Shown: positions 46,901 to 55,700 of the stretch, piece after piece
How the letters are laid out: each line of letters starts with the position of its first letter
Position numbering within the stretch: position 1 is the stretch's first letter
NCBI GenBank assembly: GCA_033439265.1
Contig: JAVTVX010000034.1
Coordinates: 12,121,001-12,185,000, forward strand
Direction of reading: 5' to 3'
Length of the DNA: 64,000 bases
From: Dillenia suffruticosa
Taxonomy: Eukaryota > Streptophyta > Magnoliopsida > Dilleniales > Dilleniaceae
The notes under the pieces: model-generated
Told to the model about the DNA's origin: nothing
The model's database searches: none
The model's input: only the letters and a program-made list of their open reading frames with translations
Position numbers and translations under genes: made by a program

Positions 46901-47118
46901 TGATGCAAATATAGGACTTGGTTACTTGGCAGCATCAGCTTGTATGTACCAATCCCCTTCACAACCACAAATGCTCCGTTCCCCACGTACAGCCTCCTCG
47001 CTTGGGGACTCAATCGGCGGAACTCCACATATGCGCTCTTATCTCGAGCTACATGGTCGGTGGCTCCTGAGTCTTTCGCTCGCCACACTCGCGAGCGAAA
47101 TGCCCAGATTTGCCACAA
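43972..47118 (-). CDS. pol: Copia pol polyprotein (protease, integrase, RT, RNase H)
   Basis: The open frame is 1048 codons. The upstream limit at 47118 is a TTG, so the true N-terminus depends on how pol is reached from gag. Order and motifs: aspartic protease DSGATDHV (about residues 17-24); GAG-pre-integrase zinc motif (HSRLGH .. CEFC, about 154-190); integrase DDE core with IHSDICGP, LRTDRGSE and GVAERRN; RT with KARLVAKGYTQ, MDVKTAFLNG and YVDDILLAGN; RNase H with SDADWGGD and ALSTMEAEFVA. All catalytic residues I can check are present and there is no internal stop. It overlaps gag by 70 nt in the -1 frame. Such proteins cut, copy and integrate the element's own RNA genome. Loss of in-frame fusion with gag is the one visible defect. 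Confidence 0.96.
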   Translation of the reverse strand: MWQIWAFRSRVWRAKDSGATDHVARDKSAYVEFRRLSPQARRLYVGNGAFVVVKGIGTYKLMLPSNQVLYLHHVLYAPEIRRNLISVLCLDRLGYSVIFRNLSVSVIYDNSVLCTGLVHDGLYALDLVSFNKISDLSSIAYTSDSVVDDVSIWHSRLGHIGQERMNRLATSGLLGPLTRIELPLCEFCLAGKATRKPFGKAMRAGTPLQLIHSDICGPMNVRARNGATYFIMFIDDYTRFGYVYLISHKSEALDCFRRFISEVENQLDLRIKTLRTDRGSEYLSEEFKELCFEKGITRQLTIPATPQQNGVAERRNRTLLEMVRSMMAQANLAISHWGDALLTAAYVLNRVPTKSVVSTPYQLWTGRQPDLSHLRPWGCAAYVYDSSHPHGKLGPRGKKCIFIRYSEHSKGHVFLGERTDGTVSEIESRNATFLENDFPKRGEIDQDFTFYEMGEPDGPTEPRGGTQEPTMDLGPSGSDPSRGEEAPPPRRSSRGHVPRRHFPIEDEILIVTPEDDEEPQTFEKALKSPMRDQWLEAMKEKMESMKVNGVWDLVDLPGNRRAIGNKWVLKIKRKADGSIERYKARLVAKGYTQTNGIDYEETFSPVVKFTSIRLLLAIVASMDLELHQMDVKTAFLNGNLDEEIYMEQPSGFVLVGHEDKVCRLRKSIYGLKQSSRRWYLRFHEEVISYGFTMIEEDHCVYLIRSDNSFVILSLYVDDILLAGNNIQYMLTIKAWLSLSFDMIDMGEAEFILGVKIQRDRSRRMLALSQETYIKKILERFGMSDCNPIDTPITKCDGLSLEMCPKTQEDIREMRKIPYSSAVGSLMYAMLCTRPDICYAVGLVSRYQSNPGRGHWRAVKRIFRYLKGTASYSLCYGRGDLRLIGYSDADWGGDLDKRKSTSGFAFLLNGGAISWSSKKQTCVALSTMEAEFVACSVAVQESVWLRKLLDDLGVVADSGRPVMIYCDNQAAIAYTRDPKYHSMTKHIDTRYNFVRDIIEKGEVTVKYISTHCMVADPFTKPITRDSFKAHRESLVWEYFDFSHCTKLTM

Positions 47119-47927
47119 ACGTAGTATCGGACTTTGCTCTTGTCGAGCTCCTTCTTTTTTCGTGTCTGCCCTCTATCAACGGTTTTCGCTGCTGGCTTCC
47201 TCTTAGCCTGGCTAGGTTTCTTGTCATATTTGCGCCATTTACGCTTGACGCCCTTGGAGCCCTTACTCGACTTCGCCACATAGGCATGACCAGAAACCGA
47301 CCTAGCCACCTCCTGGCGCTCCTCCTCGAGCTCACAATGCCTACGCACGTCCATGAAAGTACGAATACTCTCAGTGTGCGTGAGGTAGGTCTTTACAACA
47401 TCCCAGGAGTCAGGCAAGGACTGGATTACTCCCAGTACCTGAAGCTCATCAGACATTGGCTCCCCCATATTTTTTAGAGAAGCGATCATACTTGACATAT
47501 GCATTAAATGCTGTTTCATGGTATGATCGGGTCTCTTCTTATAGGTGATAAACCTACAAGTCAGCATCCTCAGCTTAGGAGCTGACCGGGAGCCAAGGTG
47601 CTCTCTCAGAGCACTCCAAACCGACATCGCAGTAGGATACTGCTCGTACACTGGAATCAGATCATCGTGCATGCTGCTAAGGAGGATGACCCTAGCTTGG
47701 CCATCCTTCTTCTTCCATGCACGATACGCCTCCTCATCTAGTTTCGCCTGAGGCGTATCACCCACCCCGGGGTCTGTCATCTCGTGTAAGAGAACCTCCG
47801 CTAGGTCCTGCTCCTCGAAGACAAATTGAACTTTACGGTGCCAAATCTCATAATTGTCACTGTTCAACTTGTCTCCCTTAACGAGATCAAGTACGATACT
47901 CTTTGTCGCAGCCATTGTCTCTGTCAC
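47049..47927 (-). CDS. gag: Copia gag (292 aa)
   Basis: Gag forms the virus-like particle that packages the element RNA. The ATG at 47927 opens MTETMAATKSIVLDLV, followed by the copia gag domain (LNSDNYEIWHRKVQFVF, then a UBN2-type helical region to about residue 210). A Lys/Arg-rich tail and a single zinc knuckle end the protein. The knuckle reads YYVCGKSGHFAREC: the first of the CCHC cysteines is Tyr, so zinc binding is probably lost. The frame ends TAG at 47049-47051 within the pol overlap. Related copia elements usually carry gag and pol in one frame, so the offset is likely a recent one-base change; I see no X-XXY-YYZ slippery heptamer in the overlap. Confidence 0.94.
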   Translation of the reverse strand: MTETMAATKSIVLDLVKGDKLNSDNYEIWHRKVQFVFEEQDLAEVLLHEMTDPGVGDTPQAKLDEEAYRAWKKKDGQARVILLSSMHDDLIPVYEQYPTAMSVWSALREHLGSRSAPKLRMLTCRFITYKKRPDHTMKQHLMHMSSMIASLKNMGEPMSDELQVLGVIQSLPDSWDVVKTYLTHTESIRTFMDVRRHCELEEERQEVARSVSGHAYVAKSSKGSKGVKRKWRKYDKKPSQAKRKPAAKTVDRGQTRKKKELDKSKVRYYVCGKSGHFARECGERKTQEPPTM

Positions 47928-49143
47928 ACAGAAAGAAAGAGACGTTAGTGACTAATAATGCTTATTTTCACAATTTCGTACACCCTACGAATTAACAATC
48001 CAAAATGAATCGAGTATTGACCCCAAAGTGAGCATATGAGTCAACGGACACCATACACCACAACCCGGGACCTCATCTCATCATCCGGACTTTAATTCAG
48101 TGCACAAAATCCCACAAATAGTCACAAATATGCACATAGGACTCCAAAAAAAATTGAAAAAATCAATTTTGGACGACCTGACGCGCCGCCGGGGTTCCCC
48201 ACGCGCCGCTGCTCGCCGGCGGTGCACTCCACGCGCCGCCACGCGCCTCCACGCGCCGGCGGCAGCCTGCTGCACGCGCCAGACGCGCGGCGTGCTGCTC
48301 ACGCGCTGCCACGCGCCACGCGCGGCTCGGCTCACGCGCGCCCAGTCGCGGCGCGTGGCTCACGCGCCTCACGCGCTGAGCCGCCCCTGAGCCGGGTCAG
48401 ACCGGGTCGGTCAACGGGTCAGGGTTGACCCGACCGACCCGGTCAACGGTCCGGGTCTGACCCGGTCGGGTCGGTAGCGGGTCGGCCCGGGTCAGGGTCC
48501 GACCCGCCCGCCACGGCCATCCCGCTTCACGCGCCTGCTGGACGCGCCCTCTGGCGCGTGCTCGTCACGCGCCCGAGGGTCTGGGCTTCTTCTTCTTCGC
48601 CCGACGGGTCCTGCAACGGGTTTTTCGACCCGATTCTCCGAAAACCCATTTCCGGCTAATTTTTACGACGGTTTCTGCCGGAAAATTTATTTGGACTTCC
48701 CACAAATATTTCGAACTCGTTTTTTTGAATGATTCAAGCCCTAAACACGGCGAATCATATATCCAAATTTTGGCCCTCCGCGGCCTCGCCGGAAATCCCA
48801 GTTTCCGGTAGCCAATCAATGCAAAATGCATGTCAAAACGTAGATCAATGCACATGGAACACTAATATGCCATTTATTTAGATCAACAATCCCTCTACAT
48901 GGATAGATCTAGGTTTTTAAGTTTTGGGCACCCTTAGGGCCGAAAACTTCAACTTTAATTTTCATGGCTTAAACATGCTCCAAAAATTCAGAAAAAATTA
49001 TATTTGCGATCTACGTGACTTGGGTAACGTCACGGTATATTCGGATTCACGAAACTCATCCGTGATCCGAAACCCATTTTTGCAACCCCATATTTTTTTT
49101 ACCCGAAAATATTCCGAAAATAATTTACTAAATCCAACCCTAC
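47928..49143 (-). other. 5' leader of intact copia with GC-rich repeat block
   Basis: The untranslated leader lies between the primer-binding site and gag. 48170-48560 is extremely GC-rich for this locus and made of ACGCGCCGCC/CACGCGCC units and GACCCGGTCGGGTCGG units able to fold strongly. Arg/Ala-rich open frames on both strands are compositional. Confidence 0.75.
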
Positions 49144-49156
49144 GCTCTGATACCAA
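49144..49156 (-). promoter_or_regulatory. Primer-binding site of intact copia
   Basis: On the minus strand TTGGTATCAGAGC, complementary to initiator tRNA-Met, immediately inside the 5' LTR. Confidence 0.92.
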
Positions 49157-49599
49157 TGTTGGATTTATATGCACATACACATGCGGAAGCGTGCAAAATA
49201 TTTCGGAATCATAAAAGATTAGTGTTTTCGGGCATACCTCAAAAAGTAGATTGCAAAATCTGGGAACCACGAACCTCGATCAATCGACCTCGCAGTCGGG
49301 ATGATAACCACAAAAGATGAGCTATCACCGCAGCACCACGACCCCTCAATCGAATCCGGTGACACAAATTCTCTTCGCAGAATTTTTCTCCCTCTCTCAC
49401 AATTGTCTCCTCACAATGTTTTTGCAATCATGGAATGAAAATTGTGCCTCCTAGGGTTTACCCTAGTTTCCATATTCCTCCGTGACTACAAATGGTAGGG
49501 AATTCAAATCCCATCAGTTACCATTTGTGCATATGGAAAGTGAGATATTTCCTTTTTCCAAATATGGAAAGATGCCCCACGTGGGCATTCATTCCTTCA
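49157..49599 (-). repeat. 5' LTR of intact copia (443 bp)
   Basis: Same length as the 3' LTR; seven substitutions and no indels by eye. It should hold the promoter and polyadenylation signals of the element. Confidence 0.96.
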
Positions 49600-49604
49600 A
49601 TAAC

Positions 49605-50545
49605 AGATAGTAAGTTTGCAATAAAATATGGTAAGATTACTATAACTGATGGTAAGTTAGTGCTAACAAGTTGTAAGGTTGTAAAATAGGTGCATGTATA
49701 TTTGCGATATAAGTTTGCGTAATAATATTATTATATATCGGAGTGAAATATTATAATTTTGTGCATAATTGTTTGGTTATTATATATTATAATAACATGT
49801 GATAATACAGGATAACACTATGCACAATGGTAAGAATTTTACCTATCATAGTAAGATTATTAATATATATTATTATTGTTTCTAATAAGTTAAAAACATT
49901 ATTTCGAATGAGATTGTTATTTTACATTATAAGAACCCTAGTATATCACAGTTAATTGGTTTTATTTCTCAAAGGATAAGATGAAGTTGTTTTTACAATT
50001 TTCCATCACCCTCGTTCAGATTTTGGTTTTGTTGCCTTTCGCTTTCTTCCTTGCATCTCCTTTATCATGAACATGTTCTCGGGATGGACTACATTATGTT
50101 CTGATTTTAGAAATTTGAGAAAATATTCTTTCCTCAAGAAATCAACGTCATGAAATAATTATATTTGAAACCATTAATAATTACAACACGAAGAGTTTGA
50201 GGAAAACATAAGATGAGAATCTATCCAGTAATGACAATAGTTTCCAATAGCATACGTCTTGAGTTTGTGGATTTATGAATATCTCCGGTTCCTATATCTC
50301 CTGAAACATCATAATGAATATTCTACAATCATCTCTGACACGTAGAAATTATTTTACGTCATTTTGATAATATATTATAGGTGTTGGTATATTTATGAAA
50401 GAATAAGTACGAATTAACTTACGTGTTAGGTTACTGTGAAAGTTTAACGGGTACCATTTTAGAGATATGTAGAGAATTTCCATAAATACTCTTAATGTAG
50501 TCCTTCTATAAGAGAAATTAATAGAAATATTTCGGATTATAGTTA
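49605..50545. other. AT-rich flank right of copia; one small signal-peptide-like frame
   Basis: 49605-49870 continues the GATAAC/GTAAGATT minisatellite. A 29-codon frame at 49981-50070 reads MKLFLQFSITLVQILVLLPF.., signal-peptide-like, and ends at TGA. Nothing downstream continues it. No other gene is visible. Confidence 0.35.
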
Positions 50546-52147
50546 AACAAAATTTGATTTTTAAATGTATCAAGCAATTACCATCAAAGTTTGTAATTGG
50601 TCATATTCACTGTCTTTGAAATAAGAACTTGAATCGAGAATGTACATAATTTGCTTGTCCAAATGAGCAATGTAACAAAACCAATGTTCATTGAAAATAA
50701 CAGGGACAAAAACATATAGCGGAAGCACAATAAAAATGTATATTAAAGTTAAAGTGTGTAATGTTAAAATGAGTGGTTACTATAAACTCACTGAATTACA
50801 TAATTGAAATTGAAATTCAAGTGTTTTATCAAATAGATAACTCTGAACCACGGAAATATCCTAGTTGTTTTGCTGGCTTATTTGTTTGGCATCGAAACGA
50901 GACATAAAAACTTTAAACATCTCCATTATACTAAAACAAGGTAATATATGGTAAGATTAATATTATTATACATTATAGTAAAATACGATAATATGTGGTA
51001 AGATTAGTTGACTTTATACTAAAAGGTGCAAAAAGAATACTTACCAAAAATCACATTTGGAGAAGAGAGATGGAGGCTTTGGGCCGTAGGTGTTGAGGAA
51101 TTGAATGCAGCAATCCATGGTTCACCAAGATTTAGTCAGTTTATGTAAATGTAATGTTAAAAACAAATGAAAAAATCACCGGTATTTATTCATATATTCA
51201 TACCAATGTGTCGTTCCAGTGACGAGACGCCAGCTCATAAGTATCACTCTAGGACATGTAGTTTCCTTTAATATCACACAAAATTATTCTATCGATTGCC
51301 CTAAAAAGTTAATTTAGTAACAATATATATTAGTGTTGCATGCTACATGCTGTGATAGATTTACTAAATCAACTTTTTCTGACAATCAACAGAACAATTT
51401 CGTATGATATTTTGATGGAAACAACATGTCCCGGAGTGATGCTTACGAGATGGTGCCCCGTTACTAGATCGGCACATTGGTATGAATATATGAATAAGTA
51501 TTAGTAATTTTTTATTTGTTTTTAATATTACATTTACATAAATTGACTAAATCTTTGTAAACTATGGATCACTACATCTAGTTGCTTAACACCTACTGTC
51601 CAAAGCCTCCATATCTCTTCTCCAAATGTGTTTTTCCAATGTGGTTTTCGATGAGTACTCTTCTTGCATCTTTCATTATAAAGTTAACTAATCTTACCGC
51701 ATATTATTGTATCTTACTATAATGTATAATAATTTAATCTTACCATATATTATCTTGTTTTACTATAATGCAAATGTTTGTAGTTTTTGTGTTAGTTTAG
51801 ATGTCAAACAAATAAACCAGCAAAGCAATTAGGATATTTCCATGGTCGAGACTTGTCTATCTAAAAAAATAACTTGAATTCCAGTTTCAATTATGCAACC
51901 TAGTGAGTTTATAATAACCCTTCACTTTAACATTACACACTTTAGTATTAATATACATTTTTATTGTGTTTTCACAATAGGTTTTCATTCCTATTATTTT
52001 CAAAGAACACTGGTTTTATTACACTTTATCTGGACATGCAAATCATGTACCTTCTCGACTCAAGTTCTCATTTCAGAGGCAGTGAAGATAACTAATTGTA
52101 AACTTTAATGGTAATTGTTTGATATACTTAAATATCAAATTTTGTCT
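50546..52147. repeat. Long inverted repeat (about 780-bp arms, 40-bp loop)
   Basis: The left arm 50546-51320 and right arm 51361-52147 are inverted copies at roughly 80-85% by eye. Inner ends: AAAAAGTTAATTTAGTAA against TTACTAAATCAACTTTTT. Outer ends: AACAAAATTTGATTTTTAAA against TTAAATATCAAATTTTGT. The loop is 51321-51360. No target duplication was found at the outer ends and no transposase is inside. The right arm stops about 8 bp before the splice acceptor of an AVT1-like exon. It could be a foldback element or a local inverted duplication of intron DNA. RNA read through it would form a long hairpin. Confidence 0.82.
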
Positions 52148-52155
52148 ACCTACAG

Positions 52156-53000
52156 GGGTCTTCTCTTGCCTTATCATCCTTTGCTCAATTGTATGTGTTG
52201 GGGTGTTTGGTAGTGTAGGGTTTAGTGTGAAAGGGACATTGTTGAACCTGGAGAGCATTCCTACTGCAATCAGCCTGTATATTGTTTGTTTTGCAGGGCA
52301 TCCCGTGGTTCCAACCATTTACAATTCCATGCAAGACACTCGACATTTTAGCAAGGTAACAATGCTCATTTAATTGCCTCGAAATTAAGGTTAAGATTTA
52401 ATCACTTTTCCTATGCTAAGTTTACTCACTTGGCTTCAACAATAAGTCAATCGGCTGCTGATGTGACAAACAATTAGTGGTGCTACATCAACAAATCATG
52501 GAACCCACATAACCCCCCCCCCCAAAAAAAATGATCCTTAAAAATTCATTGCCGCTGATTTCCTGTTTGAATTACATCTCATCCAGGTCTTGTTGTTTAG
52601 TTTTGTTCTGACGACAATCACCTACACAGCCACAGCAGTGGCGAGCTATCTCATGTATGGAGAAGATGTTGAGTCCTTAATCACATTGAACCTACCAACA
52701 AACGTTTTTGGTTCACAATTCGCAATATATACCACACTACTTATTCCAATAACGCGTTATTGCCATTAGAGACTAATAATATGGAAAATCGGTTCATGAT
52801 TAGGATAGCATTTTCCATATTATTAGTCTCTAATGGCTATCGTAGGATCCATATATGTGGTGCTAGCTTCATTAGTGTTCCCATGCTTGTTCTACTTGAA
52901 TGTTTTTCGGATGTATAGGAGTTGGAACTATGAGTTGATTGCGATTGTGGGGATAGTTAAGTTTGGGATTGGACCAGGTGTTCTGGGCACATATTCTTCG
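52156..53000 (+). pseudogene. AVT1-like vacuolar amino-acid transporter, three decayed exons
   Basis: AVT1-family proteins (Aa_trans) move neutral amino acids across the tonoplast. Exon a (52156-52355, after TACCTACAG, before GTAACAATG) reads GVFSCLIILCSIVCVGVFGS, then FSVKGTLLNLESIPTAISLY and GHPVVPTIYNSM. Exon b (from 52587 after CATCCAG) reads VLLFSFVLTTITYTATAVAS, YLMYGEDVES, LITLNLPTN and ends near 52761 in TRYCH and a stop. Exon c (about 52810-53000, before GTAAGTG) reads LMAIVGSIYVVLASLVFPCL and ends GTYSS. Between b and c an inverted 28-bp copy of exon-c sequence replaces coding sequence, and exon c needs a frame change. No upstream or downstream exons were recognised within the window. 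Family assignment is good; it is non-functional as read. Confidence 0.8.
52762..52837. repeat. Perfect 28-bp hairpin inside the transporter exon
   Basis: Arms 52762-52789 and 52810-52837 are exact reverse complements around a 20-base loop. The right arm is native exon sequence, so the left arm is an inverted copy of it, a typical template-switch scar. Confidence 0.9.
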
Positions 53001-55639
53001 GTAAGTGATCTTGTATAAAACATGCGAAGATGCACTTCTTATGAATTTCTTATTAATCATAAGTTACTCTCTTAATCCCATTCTCTTATCTTATATTTAT
53101 TCTCCTTTATGAATAATTAACATTTCATGCATTGTTCAAAAAATAAAAAATAAAAATAAAAATAAAAACTTAAAAGAGTATACTAAAGGGTTTACGGTGG
53201 ATAATTATTTGGGAAATACAAAACTGTATTGAGTTTAGAATAAGATTACTCTTTGAAAATGTACATTTTTCAACTTGAGTTTTTATTCTAATTACACTTC
53301 TTGGCCTTTTAACATTACAAGTCTAATTACACTTTTCACCTGAAATCCAGAGGGCTTGACAGATTTAATAATATATCTCACTTCGCATCTACTGTACTTC
53401 TCTTCACATTAGATCTCTTTCTCTCACGCATACACATTCTGGTGATACGTTTGATAAGATTCAAGAAAGTTATGTTGTGGTTGTAGATAAACGAAGGATG
53501 CGGCCATCATGAGCCAGAAGCCGAAGGATTTCTTGGATCCCCGGCAGACCTCTTGTGCAGCTGATGATGAATATTATGAAGCCGAAACAAGGGAAGGGGA
53601 AGGGAATGACGTTATGGACAAAGAGGGACAGAAAAGGGATAGCCACAAGCACTTGCAAATCCTGTGAAGGCGAGGTGATGTTTTGCCTGGAAATTTGAAT
53701 GCACAATAGAAAAAATGGCAATGTCACAAATTTGAAAAAAATACAAATATTAAAGATTAATGCAGTTAATTAGTTTTTTAAAATTTGAGATAAAAAGTAT
53801 AAATTTAGAGTAATTTTTGTAATTTTGTCTAAATCAAATTATTCGTGATGCATGCATTAAAGATAAAGCATTAAGAGATCAAAGTTTGGGCAACTTGAAT
53901 GAGGCAATTGTGGTTTAAACGACACCAACTTCCATTAACCACAAAGATTAGATCACCATCTTTGAAATTCTTTAAATTCAATATTTTGAGAATTCAAGTA
54001 TTTATAACCATTAATTAAAGGAAAAAAAGTCTTACTGTTTTAAATGATATGACTTTTTTTTAGTAAAAAAAAAAAAAAAACTAGAGGAGCAACATGGAGA
54101 TTAAACTATAAACTATCAATAGTTTTATTTCTTTTCTTTTTTTTTTTTCAAAAGGACCTCTCAATAATTTCTTTCTAACCACCTTTGCCTTCGCTTTGTA
54201 AAATAACTTAGCACATTGTCTCTCTAGAAATATTGGATGAATAAACTCAAAGAATCATGGAAAGAATAATGGAGCTTCATATGATTATATGAGCAGAACA
54301 TTATATGAATTTTGTAAATCAATTGCCTGGAACAGAGGGGCAATTGCCCTAAAGAATGATGGGTCAATTGCACTAACAAAAAAAAAAAAAAAAGTGGGAC
54401 AATACCCAAATAAAGACTTTGCTCCAATTTGTTGTTCTTACAAGCTCTTAAGTTCTTCTCCACTTTCTTTCTTTTTTTTTTTTTGGTTCAAACACACTTC
54501 TATTTACAGCCCAAGACTCCCAAATAGTCGTTGCTCACAAACAAAGAGCCGTTGAGATTCTTTCTAATGGCTAGTCCTCGGAAATGCCCAGGTTGCTTTT
54601 GGCCTGTGGCTCATGACTTGTGGTTTGTGGCCTGTGGCCTGTGGCTTGTGCAGGTCGACTTGTTACCAAAGCAAGTCGATTTGATGCCTTCACGAGTCAA
54701 CCCAGTGGCCTGTGGCTCGTGGTTTGTGGCTCAGGGCTTGTGGACTCCACAGGTAGATGCATGTTTTTCATGAGTCAACTTATCGAACTTATCAAGTCGA
54801 CTTGATTTTTGTTTCAAGTTGAGTTGTTTTTTTTGTCTTTTTGGGATAGAAAGTTGGTCCATTCTGGGCTAGGTTTTGGTGTCCAGGATGCTATCTTCTC
54901 TTCATTTCCAGGTCTTTCTCTTTCTCTCTTAACTGAATTTGCAGTAGTAAAAATTACGGTTCATGAAATTTTTCACGCATATGGTTATGTTTTCATTACT
55001 GAATGACTACACCCTGCCTGCTCTTTTCTCTCTCTCCTCCATGTAATCCATTTGTTGCTGTAGTTCTTCACACTTAGTATGTAAACTTCAACCCAGCTTA
55101 CATGCCAATTTCAATTCTATGTTGTAAAATTCCCCCACCCCAAAAAATGAAATTATAAAGAAAAAAGGACCCCTCTCTTTCCCTGTATTTTGGGTGCTTC
55201 ATTTCTTGGCTGATCTAACGTAGGTTTCTTTGTTTATCCATACCCAATTACCTCTATTTTCTCTCATGTATGCTTTTGAAATGTTTTAAGAGGACATATT
55301 TTGGGGACAAATTTAGGGATGAATTTTGAGAGGATCAAAAATGGAAAGCTCCACTAACCTTTTGTTTATGTGTGGATAAGCAGGTATGTGGCAATCATCC
55401 ATTATTATTCCACTGACTGTCAATCATGAAGTGTGGTTGCTTGGCCTGTCTCTTTTGAGTGTCCTTGTCATGTAGCCCCCTACTTTCTTCTTGCTGGGGT
55501 TGTAAACAGCGTCATGGTTTTCGCCCCCAAGTAATATAGGCATTTACTTACCTCCATCTCCTCAAGCCATAACTTACGCTTGTTTGGTTTGAGACAAGTC
55601 CAATTTCTGGTCTTCTCTTCTCGTTTAGCATCCTCATCA
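53001..55639. other. No recognised gene; low-complexity intergenic DNA
   Basis: Poly-A or poly-T runs lie near 54060, 54140, 54380 and 54470. 53465-53700 is a more balanced-composition stretch with an open minus-strand frame (..GLPGIQEILRLLAHDG..) that I cannot assign. 54590-54760 is a minisatellite of TGGCCTGTGGCTYGTGG units interleaved with GCAAGTCGATTTGATG-like segments. 55100-55640 shows nothing recognisable. Confidence 0.4.
54590..54760. repeat. GGCCTGTGGCTTGTGG minisatellite
   Basis: Two clusters of 7-14 bp TGTGGCY units are separated by AAGTCGAYTTG-type sequence. Confidence 0.7.
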
Positions 55640-55700
55640 TACACCAGTAGGGATGTTATGACACTCGAGTCGAGTCGGGTAATAGCAATACCCGAGCTCG

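Larger units (their letters stand above)
42369..49599 (-). mobile_element. Complete Ty1/copia retrotransposon (7231 bp), ATAAC target duplication
   Basis: Two 443-bp LTRs differ at 7 positions by my count. ATAAC flanks both ends (42364-42368 and 49600-49604). The primer-binding site is on the minus strand at 49144-49156. Gag and pol are complete in length, with a long GC-rich leader and a 1.16-kb 3' non-coding region. With 7/443 differences, and if 1.3e-8 substitutions per site per year applies, insertion would be roughly 0.6 million years old. It is the only near-intact autonomous element in the window. Confidence 0.97.

Noticed and set aside
47049-47118. Programmed -1 frameshift signal in the gag-pol overlap
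   Set aside because: I looked for an X-XXY-YYZ heptamer in the gag frame and found none, so a simple indel is the more economical reading.
48081-48428. Overlapping open frames in the copia leader
   Set aside because: Low-complexity CGCGCC repeats; no domain; inside the untranslated leader.
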